A program made the position numbers and the translations under genes. From contig JAVZCJ010000002.1 of the NCBI GenBank assembly GCA_038874475.1, positions 349,417-413,416 of the forward strand: a stretch of 64,000 nt of DNA, read 5' to 3'. Below are positions 54,448 through 63,449 of the stretch, in pieces. The notes under the pieces were generated by a model. It made no database searches, had not been told where the DNA came from, and saw only the letters and a program-made list of their open reading frames with translations. Origin of the DNA: Nitrososphaerota archaeon (GTDB taxonomy: Archaea > Thermoproteota > Nitrososphaeria_A > Caldarchaeales > JAVZCJ01). The stretch's first letter is position 1. The number at the start of each line of letters is the position of its first letter.

Positions 54448-55383
54448 TTATTCAATAGCTCCTAATAGTAATGCAAGTAAACTCATTCTAACAGGAATTC
54501 CATTAGCTGCTTGTTTAAAGTAGTATGCATATTTAGTATAATCTACATTAATATCTATTTCATCTATTCTTGGAAGCGGATGAAGAATTATTAAATCATC
54601 TTTTGCGTTTTTAAGCATTTCAATACTAATTCTGTAACTTCCTTTAACTTTTTCATATTCTGCTGGATCTGGAAAGCGTTCTTTTTGTATTCTTGTAACA
54701 TATAGTACATCAATATCATTTAAAACTTCTTCCAAAGATTCTGTTTCATAAATATTTAACCCTATAGATTTAAGAAAATCTCTCACTTCTTGTCTAATTT
54801 TTAATAATTGAGGAGAAACTAAGAAAATTTTTTTAGGATTAAATAATGATAATCCATGCATAAAAGAAATTGCAGCTCTACCATATTTTAAATCTCCAAG
54901 AATACAAATATTTAATCCATCAATTTTTCCAAATTTATTCCAAATGGTATATAAATCTATTATTGATTGAGTTGGATGATTATGTGTTCCATCCCCACCA
55001 TTTATTACAGGTGAATTTGCTATTTCTGCAGCTAATTTTGCTACCCCCTCTAATCTATGACGAATAACTATAATATCAGCATAAGAATCTAGCATTCTAA
55101 TAGTATCGGAAATATTTTCACCTTTAGCAATAGACGAGATACTTGGTTCAGAAAAACCAATAACCGAGCCGCCTAATCTTTGCATTGCTGTTTCAAAACT
55201 AAGTTTTGTTCTAGTACTAGGTTCAAAAAAAGCGGTTGCAAGAATCTTCCCCTCTAAAAGATTCGATTTTCCTTTAGCTAAAATTTTCTTCATTTCATTC
55301 GAAATTTCAAATATATGCTCTATTTCATCCCTTTTAAAATCTAATATTGAAAGAATATCCCTTTCTTTAAACATATTTTTCAT
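54448..55383 (-). CDS. pyrB: Aspartate carbamoyltransferase catalytic chain
   Basis: A 311-residue transcarbamoylase. The carbamoyl phosphate loop is EPSTRTKLSFE (54-64), the lysine loop is SIAKGENISDT (K87), and HPLPRIDEI (about 265-273) lies near the C-terminus. It joins carbamoyl phosphate and aspartate. ATG at 55383 and ATG at 55374 are both possible starts. A stretch with broken coding traces lies between it and pyrE. Confidence 0.95.
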   Translation of the reverse strand: MKNMFKERDILSILDFKRDEIEHIFEISNEMKKILAKGKSNLLEGKILATAFFEPSTRTKLSFETAMQRLGGSVIGFSEPSISSIAKGENISDTIRMLDSYADIIVIRHRLEGVAKLAAEIANSPVINGGDGTHNHPTQSIIDLYTIWNKFGKIDGLNICILGDLKYGRAAISFMHGLSLFNPKKIFLVSPQLLKIRQEVRDFLKSIGLNIYETESLEEVLNDIDVLYVTRIQKERFPDPAEYEKVKGSYRISIEMLKNAKDDLIILHPLPRIDEIDINVDYTKYAYYFKQAANGIPVRMSLLALLLGAIE

Positions 55384-55697
55384 AATAAATTATAATTTTA
55401 TTTAATAATAAAATTTTCCTAAAAAATTTAATAATCTTAAATTCTTATATTAAAAATGAATAAAATATAGGGAAACTAGAACGTTTTTATCAAGTAATTA
55501 TACATAAAGAGTCAAATCAAGTTCCAGTACGGATGCTGCTTTTTGTAGAACGAAGTTATTAGAACTTTATCATAATCCAGCCAAAGTGCTATTGGAAAAT
55601 TAGCTCGAAGCGACGGATTTATTGCTAACACACTCCATAAAATATAGGTACTATGATAAAAGTAACAGAAAAAATATCCGATTAAGGCATAATTAAT
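55384..55697. other. 314-nt gap between pyrB and pyrE with a coding-like remnant
   Basis: Within the otherwise tight pyr cluster this region has a higher GC portion (about 55500-55640). On the plus strand, frame 55508-55696 is open except for one TAG at 55601-55603. It reads KLLELYHNPAKVLLEN before the stop and continues with basic residues. I do not recognise the parent protein. It may be a decayed insertion or a small RNA, or chance. Confidence 0.4.
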
Positions 55698-56309
55698 TCA
55701 AAGTCTTTTACTAATATATTTTAAAATTTTTTCATATTTTTCTTTTGAAATAAGTTCTTTATCAAAAAGTATTTTAAATATTTGAGAAACTTTAATTATT
55801 GAAATCAATTCTACATTCATTTCTTTAAGTTTTTCAAACCCACCTTGCTCGCGATCAACTAAAACAATTGCTTTTTCTACTATTGCATTCATTTCTCTTA
55901 AAGCATTAACTGTATTAATTATATTTCCACCAGTTGTTACAACATCATCTAAAATTAAAATTTTGTCGCCCTTATTTATAACTCCTTCTACTAAACTCTT
56001 TGTACCATATTCCTTTTTTTCTTTTCTAGCATATATGAATGGTTTCTTCAATTTATAAGCAGTAAGTGCAGCTAATGGCAATCCAGAAACAGCTATTCCA
56101 CATATTTTATCAAATCTTATATTTAATTCCTTTATTTTATTAACATATGCATTACTAATAATATCATATGCTTCTGGATAAGATGGAATAATTCTTAAGT
56201 CAATATAATATGGGCTAGTAATTCCAGATGAAAGTTTAAAATCATTAAATAAAATACATTTACAATTGAATAATGTTAAGACAACAGATTCCAATATTGA
56301 ATTTTCCAT
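55698..56309 (-). CDS. pyrE: Orotate phosphoribosyltransferase
   Basis: A 203-residue type I phosphoribosyltransferase. The PRPP motif is ILILDDVVTTGGNI (about 122-135), and SGITSPYYIDLR near residue 29 and YARKEKKEYGT (about 96-106) are the orotate and flexible-loop parts. It converts orotate and PRPP to OMP. It starts 12 nt after the pyrF stop behind AGAGGT. Normal length. Confidence 0.95.
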   Translation of the reverse strand: MENSILESVVLTLFNCKCILFNDFKLSSGITSPYYIDLRIIPSYPEAYDIISNAYVNKIKELNIRFDKICGIAVSGLPLAALTAYKLKKPFIYARKEKKEYGTKSLVEGVINKGDKILILDDVVTTGGNIINTVNALREMNAIVEKAIVLVDREQGGFEKLKEMNVELISIIKVSQIFKILFDKELISKEKYEKILKYISKRL

Positions 56310-56321
56310 TTTTATTACCTC

Positions 56322-57071
56322 TTAACTTTTAACCATTTCTTTTAAAATCTTTTCAATTTCTTTTTTGGGATTTTCTGCATCATATATAGCTCTTCCAATA
56401 ATTTCAAAATCTGCTCCATTATTTATAGCTGAGCCAAAAGTTGCTTTTTGTGCTCCTACACCAGGAGAGAAAATAAGAGACCATGGATAAAGTTTTCTTG
56501 CAATAGAAATATATGACGGATAAGTTGCTGGAAGAACAAAACCATCTACTTTAGATTTAGCAGATATTTCTAATAATTCAATATAATGTTTATTAATGAA
56601 CTCTTCTGCACCAATATGACTCATGGCACATAAAGCTAATACTCCTGCATTAAATTTTTTAGCTTCTGAAACTATTTTTTCAAGACCATCTTTAAAACCT
56701 ATAATTGCATGTGCTATTACTGCATTAAAACCTATATTTAAAATATTTCTAATTATTAAAATATTTGTATATCCAATATCAGCTATTTTAAAATCACATA
56801 TAAAAAAATATTTATTAGAAAAATCTTTAATTATTTTTTCTACATTATCTAGATTTACACATAAAGAGAAGGGTAATCCAATTTTAATTCCTGCAATATA
56901 ATCTTCAAGATTAGAAAGGAGATTAATAGCTGAATTTAAAAGTTTCTTCCTTTCTTCTTTTCTAATATTTATTGGTAAATTATACAATTCTTTATAAAGA
57001 TCTAAAGCTAAAACTATTCTTGAATTTTTCTCTTTAGCAAATTTTAATACGAAGCCTTTAAAAATGTTCAT
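56322..57071 (-). CDS. pyrF: Orotidine 5'-phosphate decarboxylase
   Basis: About 249 residues. The catalytic core is the DFKIADIG tetrad (D-x-K-x-x-D), with ALDLYKELY near the start and SPGVGAQKA in the phosphate grip. It makes UMP from OMP. The start is uncertain: GTG at 57080 or ATG at 57071, the latter chosen for its upstream AGTGA-like element. The repeat that carries a copy of the eamA 3' end begins only three bases beyond the GTG, so the pyrF leader was probably altered by an insertion. Confidence 0.92.
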   Translation of the reverse strand: MNIFKGFVLKFAKEKNSRIVLALDLYKELYNLPINIRKEERKKLLNSAINLLSNLEDYIAGIKIGLPFSLCVNLDNVEKIIKDFSNKYFFICDFKIADIGYTNILIIRNILNIGFNAVIAHAIIGFKDGLEKIVSEAKKFNAGVLALCAMSHIGAEEFINKHYIELLEISAKSKVDGFVLPATYPSYISIARKLYPWSLIFSPGVGAQKATFGSAINNGADFEIIGRAIYDAENPKKEIEKILKEMVKS

Positions 57072-57080
57072 AATAATCAC

Positions 57081-57444
57081 TATTTATCCTAAATTAATAA
57101 ATATAACTCTAATAAAAATTTTAGGTATTTAATAATTAAATTTTTTAAAATTACTATTTGCTTACTTAAACTTAAAATTATGAAAATTGAGGCGAATTCT
57201 TATAAAATAAATGTTTTATTAAAAAGAGAAAAATTAAAATGTACAGCTATAAATTAAGTATGAATACATTTTTGAAACTTTTATAAAATAGAATAAAAAA
57301 TAAGTTTAAAAAATATTTGTACTTTTTATTAATATATTAAGCTTAAATTTTAATTTCTGTTATATAAGAATAGTGAAAATCTTCCATTAATTTAGTATAA
57401 AATCAAAGATATGTTTAAATACTGCTAATTCAATCAATTTAATT
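57081..57444. other. 364-nt region between pyrF and the VapB-like gene
   Basis: AT-rich, no gene. Its left end holds the direct-repeat copy at 57083-57119, which repeats the 3' end of eamA. The right part should hold the promoter of the VapBC-like pair (TATA-like GTATAAAATC near 57398). Nothing else identifiable. Confidence 0.6.
57083..57119. repeat. Direct repeat, left copy (carries an eamA 3'-end copy)
   Basis: Matches 58181-58217 at 35 of 37 positions. On the minus strand it codes IFIRVIFINLG and a TAA, equal to the last residues of the EamA protein (IFIGVIFINLG) apart from one Arg for Gly. It lies immediately before the pyrF start. Confidence 0.8.
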
Positions 57445-57678
57445 ATGACAGAAATTGTTGTAAAGATCCCAGCAGAAATTAGTGAGGAGTTGCTTGCTAA
57501 GCTAAAAAAGGATATAAATGCAATCATAAGACTAAGGATTGCAAGAGAGTTATTATTAAAGGAATGGGATAAAAGATTTGCAAATAGTATGCTAACAGAA
57601 GAAGAATGCCTAAAACTTGGCAAAGAAGTTAATAGAGCATCATTAAAATTATGGAAAGAGAAGGGATGGATAACATAA
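57445..57678 (+). CDS. VapB-like antitoxin
   Basis: A 77-residue protein with a short N-terminal strand (EIVVKIPAEISEELLAKL) and a helical remainder (LRIARELLLKEWDKR). This looks like the archaeal VapB-type antitoxins that pair with PIN toxins; the DNA-binding domain is not clear. It precedes a PIN gene by 54 nt, both within the direct-repeat-bounded island. Confidence 0.7.
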   Translation: MTEIVVKIPAEISEELLAKLKKDINAIIRLRIARELLLKEWDKRFANSMLTEEECLKLGKEVNRASLKLWKEKGWIT

Positions 57679-57732
57679 AAGATATTTCTTATACTTTATT
57701 TACTTAAAATAAAATATTACAAGTGAATTCTT

Positions 57733-58164
57733 ATGAAATTAGTTGTTGATACAAATGTCTTATTCTCATTCTTTAAAAAGGATTCTATTACTAGAAAAAT
57801 TATTACTTTAGTCGATTTATTTGAATTCTATACTTTAAAGTCAAGGTTAGGTGAATTAATTAAACATAAAGAAGAAGTTTGCACTAAAGCCAATATTACT
57901 CCAGAAGATTTTTTAAAAACATTAGATGAAATCAAAATCTTCATTAATGTAATAGATGATGAAAAAGTAAAACAATATATTAAAGAAGCTAAAAAGCTTG
58001 CTCCGCATGAAGAAGACATTCCTTGTTTCGCGCTAGCATTAGCCCTGAATTCTTCTATATGGTCTAATGAAGAAGAGTTTAAAAATCAAGATAAAATTAA
58101 AGTCTTATCAACCTCTGATTTAATAGATCTTCTCTCAAGATTAGAGATTGAAAAATTCATTTAA
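57733..58164 (+). CDS. PIN-domain VapC-like toxin
   Basis: A 143-residue PIN protein. Acidic positions: D6 (VVDTNVLFSF), E40/E47-like residues in LGELIKHKEE, and DIPCFALALAL (about 96-106) with the following Asp/Glu. The SRLGELIKHKEEV segment differs from standard VapC, so the nuclease subclass is uncertain. It ends 17 nt before the right-hand direct repeat and faces the eamA gene tail to tail. Confidence 0.8.
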   Translation: MKLVVDTNVLFSFFKKDSITRKIITLVDLFEFYTLKSRLGELIKHKEEVCTKANITPEDFLKTLDEIKIFINVIDDEKVKQYIKEAKKLAPHEEDIPCFALALALNSSIWSNEEEFKNQDKIKVLSTSDLIDLLSRLEIEKFI

Positions 58165-58180
58165 AAATATTCATATATTG

Positions 58181-58217
58181 TTTATCCTAAATTAATAAAT
58201 ATTACTCCAATAAAAAT
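58181..58217. repeat. Direct repeat, right copy (true 3' end of eamA)
   Basis: Second copy of the 37-bp repeat. Here it is the authentic end of the EamA gene, including its stop codon. The copies are 1098 bp apart and enclose exactly the VapBC-like pair and its leader region. Confidence 0.8.
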
Positions 58218-59060
58218 CATTATTGCACCTATTACTATATTTATTCCAATTTTTTCTTTTAAAAACATTTTTCCAATAATTAAAGAAAATAAAGGAGTAA
58301 TAGAAGAAATTGGAACAGCTTTAGCAGCACCTATAAGTATTAATCCTATCGATAAACTAATCCATCCGAGTCCAAGAGCAATAAATCCTGCCAAACCTAA
58401 TATAAAACATGTTTTAATTTTCATATTAAATATTTTTCTTCTAATATTATTAAAAAACATTAAAAAAATAAAGATTATTGAAAGAACTATTGTTCTTAAA
58501 GTATTAACTATTAAAGAATCTAAGAATTTTAAAGCTTCTCCCATTAAGCTTATACTTAATCCCCATAAAATAGCACATAGAATTGCTGCAAAATACCCTT
58601 TCTTATCATTTTTATTATCATTTGAATAATTTGATTTTTCTTCTTTATATAATATCCATATTCCTAAAATAATTATTAAAGCTCCAATAAAAACAATAAA
58701 AGATATTCTTTCATTAAAAAATAAAAATGAGAAAAATATTGTAAAAAGTGGGTATATAGAAGATATTGGTACTGCTCTTGAAACTCCTATAGAATCTAAA
58801 CTATACATATATATTAAATCTCCTAAACCTAATCCTATTAAAGAACTTAAAGAAATGTATATCAATGGTAATAATGAAAATATAAATAATTCATTTATTT
58901 TATTAAATAAAAAACAAATTAATATTAATAATATTGAAGTAAGAATAATTCTAATAATATTAGCAATTAATGGATTTGTTTCTTTAAGAGCTATCTTATA
59001 TAATGCTGCTGAGAAAGTCCAGCATATGGCAGAAATTAAAGAAGCTAATTCTCCTAACAT
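58182..59060 (-). CDS. EamA/DMT family transporter
   Basis: A 292-residue membrane protein with ten helices in two EamA repeats (about 1-140 and 152-292). Each repeat ends in the pattern A(V/I)PISS...PL(F/T)xxIxxxxF (AVPISSIYPLFTI and AVPISSITPLFSL), a good family sign. Substrate unknown; many members export amino acids. It starts leaderless from a TATA-like element about 25 nt upstream. Its last 37 bases are duplicated upstream of pyrF. Confidence 0.9.
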   Translation of the reverse strand: MLGELASLISAICWTFSAALYKIALKETNPLIANIIRIILTSILLILICFLFNKINELFIFSLLPLIYISLSSLIGLGLGDLIYMYSLDSIGVSRAVPISSIYPLFTIFFSFLFFNERISFIVFIGALIIILGIWILYKEEKSNYSNDNKNDKKGYFAAILCAILWGLSISLMGEALKFLDSLIVNTLRTIVLSIIFIFLMFFNNIRRKIFNMKIKTCFILGLAGFIALGLGWISLSIGLILIGAAKAVPISSITPLFSLIIGKMFLKEKIGINIVIGAIMIFIGVIFINLG

Positions 59061-59079
59061 TAAATTTTTAAGTTATTTT

Positions 59080-59094
59080 ATAATATATAAAAGT
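59080..59094. promoter_or_regulatory. Shared TATA element for eamA and the phosphoribosyltransferase gene
   Basis: TATAATATATAAAAG lies between the divergent start codons at 59060 and 59103, only 42 nt apart. It is centred about 26 nt before the eamA ATG, the spacing expected for a leaderless transcript, and about 16 nt before the other ATG. Neither start has a clear ribosome binding site. Overlap of both promoters is inferred. Confidence 0.4.
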
Positions 59095-59102
59095 TAAAAA
59101 TT

Positions 59103-59801
59103 ATGAATAAAATAATAATAGATGAGTCAAGTTTTAGATATAAAACGTATGTGTTTAATGATAGATATCATGCAGGCGAATTATTAACTGAAAAACTTAA
59201 AGAATATAAAGATAATAAAGATGCTTATATATTTGCTATTCCAGCAGGAGGAGTCCAAGTAGGAGCTATAATTGCTAAAAAGCTTAATCTTCCATTAGAT
59301 TTAGCTATTACAAGAAAAATACACATACCGTGGAATCCAGAAGCTGGATTTGGAGCAATATCTTGGGATGGAATAATAATTTTAAATAAAGAAATCATTT
59401 CTTATCTTAAATTAACAAAAGAAGAAATAAATCAATGTATAATTGAAGAAAAGAAAATTATTGAAAAGAGAATGAAAATATTTAGAGGAAATAAACCTTT
59501 TCCAAATATAGAAAATAAAATAGCTATAATTGTTGATGATGGACTTGCTTCAGGTTTTTCAATGTTAGCAACAATAAAATCTATTAAAAAAATGAAACCA
59601 AAAGAAATAATAGTTGCAATTCCTACAGCTTCACTTAAAGCTATAAATTTAATAAAACCTTATGTTAATAAAATAGTTTGTTTAAATATTAGATCTGATT
59701 TATTTTTTGCAGTAGCAGATGCATATAAAGAATGGTATGATTTAGAAGATGAAGATGTATTAAAAATTTTAAATTCTTTAAATAATTATAAAAGGGAATA
59801 A
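59103..59801 (+). CDS. Phosphoribosyltransferase-family protein
   Basis: A 232-residue type I PRTase. The PRPP loop is IAIIVDDGLASGFSML (about 141-156; two acidic residues then small residues), with AIPAGGVQVGAIIAKKLNLPLDL (about 50-72) as the strand-helix start. Similar archaeal proteins (COG1926) have unknown substrates. It diverges from eamA and converges on the metallophosphoesterase. Confidence 0.82.
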   Translation: MNKIIIDESSFRYKTYVFNDRYHAGELLTEKLKEYKDNKDAYIFAIPAGGVQVGAIIAKKLNLPLDLAITRKIHIPWNPEAGFGAISWDGIIILNKEIISYLKLTKEEINQCIIEEKKIIEKRMKIFRGNKPFPNIENKIAIIVDDGLASGFSMLATIKSIKKMKPKEIIVAIPTASLKAINLIKPYVNKIVCLNIRSDLFFAVADAYKEWYDLEDEDVLKILNSLNNYKRE

Positions 59802-59812
59802 TCCTACGTTAA

Positions 59813-60562
59813 TCAAAATTTTTTAAGTTCACCAATTTTTGGAAAAATTAAGCAACCAACTTCTTCACTTATAGCAATAACATTTAATTCATCAATATCC
59901 ACATATTCTTTTAATATAGGTGAAAGCAATTCTTCTTTTGGAAGAATATTTACATCACTTCCTTGAGCAAAATATGAAAAAGCTGGTAAGACGATTATTT
60001 TCCTTCCATCTTTCATATTTCCATAAAGTAAGCAATCAATTTTTTCTTTTACACCAATTTCATCATATAAAGCAATTGCTGGATGTTCATGAGCAATAAT
60101 AATTATTTCTACATCTTTTCTCACAAAATCTATGGGTATCTTATGACCATGCAAAAAATAAAATTCATTTATTTTAAATTCTTCATATAATTTAACATCA
60201 TACTTATTTGATACTCTAGCAATATAATTATCATGATTTCCTTTAATTAAAACAATTTCTTTAAAATTATTCTTAAGAAAATTTAAAAGATCTGAAACTT
60301 CAATAAATTCATGATAACTTGTTTCTGAAAATTCATGCTTAATATCTCCATTAATAATTATTCTATTAGCTTTCTTTTTATTTATTATTTTAGAAAGCAT
60401 GTTTAATTCTTTTTTAAATTGAATTTTAGGTATAAAAATCCCTTGCTCAGCCATTATTCCTTCATAACCTAAATGAAGATCAGCAATAACTATGCTATCC
60501 ATACTCTCAATATATATTGCTGGAAAACATTCTATTAATTCTACATTCTCTAAAATCTTCAT
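59813..60562 (-). CDS. Calcineurin-like metallophosphoesterase (Lhr-associated)
   Basis: A 249-residue metallophosphoesterase: DLHLGYE (about 29-35), NGDIKHEF (about 70-77), KGNHDNY (about 107-113), HGHK (about 138-141) and AHEHP (about 155-159) form the bimetal site. Proteins of this COG1407 type are encoded beside Lhr helicase in archaea and many bacteria, as here with a 25-nt gap. This suggests joint action on nucleic acid ends, perhaps as a 3'-phosphatase or nuclease. Confidence 0.9.
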   Translation of the reverse strand: MKILENVELIECFPAIYIESMDSIVIADLHLGYEGIMAEQGIFIPKIQFKKELNMLSKIINKKKANRIIINGDIKHEFSETSYHEFIEVSDLLNFLKNNFKEIVLIKGNHDNYIARVSNKYDVKLYEEFKINEFYFLHGHKIPIDFVRKDVEIIIIAHEHPAIALYDEIGVKEKIDCLLYGNMKDGRKIIVLPAFSYFAQGSDVNILPKEELLSPILKEYVDIDELNVIAISEEVGCLIFPKIGELKKF

Positions 60563-60587
60563 ATTCGATATTACTAATATATTTTGA

Positions 60588-63230
60588 TTAGAAAACCTTA
60601 ATTAATCTTTTTCTATTTTCTATACTTTTCATAATTGCTTCATGCAATTCTAATAAAGCTTTTTTACGATCTTCCATTAAAACAACATCAGCTTCGCCTA
60701 ATATTATTAAATTATGAGCAAATGGAGAAGGGAGATTTGTTTTAACATAATTAATTTCAACTTTTCCATTTTTTATCCATAATATTACTTTTAAAGCATT
60801 TTCTATATCAAATACATCTTCTAATATTTCTCTATAAGTTTCTTCTATAACAGGAAAGTTTTTATCTACTTCTTCACATACTTTTATTAATGTTTGAGCA
60901 TTTGTTTGTTGCTTGCTTACACTTATTTTATAGCCTTTATAATTTCTAAGGATTAGAAAGCTTCTACTTGCACAATGTCTAAAGCGCCTATTCATAAGTT
61001 CTGTTCTTCTAATATTTTCTCGAAGAAGAATAATAGGATCAACATTTTTAATTTCTTCAAGCAATTTACTAATATCTACTTTACTCTTTTTAGGTATATG
61101 TAAAGCAAAACCATTATCACTAACTATTACACCAATATTTTTTCCCAATTGATTTGAAAGAATTATAGCTACAATTCTTGAAAGAACATCATTGGTTCTT
61201 CTACCATATAATGAATGAAAAACGATATATTTTCTATCATGTAAATCGTAAGTTTCTTCAATAAGTATTTCATTAAAAGATGGAATTATATTACAATATG
61301 CATATTGTTCTTTAAAATATTCATATATAGAATGCGCAGAGTATTTATCTATTGGATAATTTTTTAATAACCAAGAAGTTATTTCTTCTTTATTTTCACC
61401 TTTTTCGAATTTTTTCTTCATTTCTTTTCTAAATTTTTGGATTTCTAAAGCTAAATCAAAACTTAATGGAAGCAATTCGGAAAACCATGCTGGAATTGTT
61501 GGTACTGCTTCTTTAGGAGCTTGAGAAACATAGCAACGCATTGCTTTAGCATATCTAAATTCATATAATTTTCCACCTAATACAAAAATATCTCCTGGTT
61601 TAAGTCTTTCAAGAAAACCTTCTTCAATATTTCCAATATATTTTTTATCAGGCAATTTATAAACATCTACTTTTACTTCATCAGGAATAGTTCCAATATT
61701 AAGATAATATATTATTCTAGTATACTTTCCTCTTTTACCAAACATTCCATCATTTTCATCAAACCATATTTTTCCATATACTCTTTGATCTTCAAGGTCT
61801 GAATAATGTCCAGCTAAATAATGAAGAAGTTTTTTAAATGTTTCTTCGTCCAAATCATGATAACAATAACTTCTTCTAATAACTTTCAATGCATCTTTAA
61901 TATTCCATTTCTTATTTAAAGTCATTCCAACAATATGTTGAGCTAAAACATCTAAACAATTCTTTGGAATTTGTATTTTATCAAGATGTTTTTCAAGAGC
62001 ACATTTAAGCATTACTGCACATTCTATAAGATCATCCCTATCCATCGCGATTATAATCCCTTTAGCTACATCGCCAAATTTATGTCCACTTCTACCTATT
62101 CTTTGAACAGCTCTAGTAACACTTTTAGGAGAACCTATTTGAACAACTAAATCTATATATCCAATATCAATCCCAAGCTCAAGGGATGTTGAACATACAA
62201 CCGCTTTAAGCAAACCTTTCTTTAACATTTCTTCCACGCTAAGTCTAATGTCTCTACTTAATGAACCATGATGAGCACCGATTGTTGCATCACTATACTT
62301 ATTTTTCCATTTATCTTTTAAATGAAAAACAACTCTTTCAGTACCACTTCTTGTATTGGTAAAAATTAATGTTGTTCTATGTTTAGAAATAAGTTTATCT
62401 AAAAGGTTATACATAGCAGAATTAAGTTGTTCAGCTGTAGAATGAACTATATCTTTTACTGGACATAATACTTTTAAATCATATGGTTTATACCAGCTTA
62501 CATCAACTATTTTACAATCTCTTAATTCTCCATTATCATTATATCCAACTAGAAAAGCAGCTGCATTTTCAATTGGATGAAGAGTTGCTCCCAATCCTAT
62601 TCTGATAAAGTTTCCTGCAATTTCTTGCAATCTTTCTAAGCTTAAGCTAAGATGTACTCCACGTTTATTATTTGCAAGTTCATGTATTTCATCTACAATA
62701 ACCCATTTAACAGTTGAAAGATATTTTGAAAACTTAGGAGCATTAAGCATAACAGCTAAACTTTCAGGAGTTGTAATTAATATATGCGGAGGTTGTTTAA
62801 GCTGCTTTTGTTTTTCATGAGGAGTAACATCTCCACTACGTACAGCTATTCTAACTTCTGGCAAATCTATTCCTTTATTTTTAGCTATTTCTCTTATTTC
62901 TTTAAGAGGGATTAAAAGGTTTCTTTTAATATCATTATCTAAAGCTTTTAAAGGTGAAACATATATACAATACACACTATCTTTAAGCTTCCCTTCTTTA
63001 CCCATTTTAAATAATTCACTTAAAATTGATAAAAATCCAGCTATTGTTTTTCCTGAGCCTGTTGGAGCAGTTATAACTACATTATGTCCTTCTGAAATTA
63101 ATTTAAAAGAATATTTTTGAGGGGGGGTAAGTTCTTTAAAAGTTTTAACAAACCATTCTTTAACATAACTTTCTAAATATGATAAATTTTCTTTATCTTT
63201 AAAAGGCTTTTTAACGAATTCTATAGCCAT
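60588..63230 (-). CDS. lhr: Lhr-type DEAD/DEAH superfamily 2 helicase
   Basis: An 880-residue ATP-dependent helicase of the Lhr-Core type. Walker A is APTGSGKT (55-62, with K61), the DEAH-box variant is D180-E-I-H183, SATLH-type motif III reads GATLHP, and QRIGRSGH is motif VI. The C-terminal half (about 430-880) holds the winged-helix and Lhr-specific domains. Lhr unwinds DNA and RNA:DNA forks in repair. The ATG is preceded by GGAG. It heads a two-gene unit with the metallophosphoesterase. Confidence 0.95.
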   Translation of the reverse strand: MAIEFVKKPFKDKENLSYLESYVKEWFVKTFKELTPPQKYSFKLISEGHNVVITAPTGSGKTIAGFLSILSELFKMGKEGKLKDSVYCIYVSPLKALDNDIKRNLLIPLKEIREIAKNKGIDLPEVRIAVRSGDVTPHEKQKQLKQPPHILITTPESLAVMLNAPKFSKYLSTVKWVIVDEIHELANNKRGVHLSLSLERLQEIAGNFIRIGLGATLHPIENAAAFLVGYNDNGELRDCKIVDVSWYKPYDLKVLCPVKDIVHSTAEQLNSAMYNLLDKLISKHRTTLIFTNTRSGTERVVFHLKDKWKNKYSDATIGAHHGSLSRDIRLSVEEMLKKGLLKAVVCSTSLELGIDIGYIDLVVQIGSPKSVTRAVQRIGRSGHKFGDVAKGIIIAMDRDDLIECAVMLKCALEKHLDKIQIPKNCLDVLAQHIVGMTLNKKWNIKDALKVIRRSYCYHDLDEETFKKLLHYLAGHYSDLEDQRVYGKIWFDENDGMFGKRGKYTRIIYYLNIGTIPDEVKVDVYKLPDKKYIGNIEEGFLERLKPGDIFVLGGKLYEFRYAKAMRCYVSQAPKEAVPTIPAWFSELLPLSFDLALEIQKFRKEMKKKFEKGENKEEITSWLLKNYPIDKYSAHSIYEYFKEQYAYCNIIPSFNEILIEETYDLHDRKYIVFHSLYGRRTNDVLSRIVAIILSNQLGKNIGVIVSDNGFALHIPKKSKVDISKLLEEIKNVDPIILLRENIRRTELMNRRFRHCASRSFLILRNYKGYKISVSKQQTNAQTLIKVCEEVDKNFPVIEETYREILEDVFDIENALKVILWIKNGKVEINYVKTNLPSPFAHNLIILGEADVVLMEDRKKALLELHEAIMKSIENRKRLIKVF

Positions 63231-63449
63231 AATTGTACTCCATTTTATAAATATTTTTTTAAATAACTTGTTTTAAATCTTTTTAATAATTTATATTTTA
63301 TTAAATTTTCTTAAAATAATATTTAAACTCATATTATTAAATATTTCCATGAATTATTTTTGATAAGATAAATTATTCTTTGAATTTTCTAAGTAATAGA
63401 TAAATATAGTAAAAAATATATATTAAGATTTAAGAATTGGAGGATGAAA

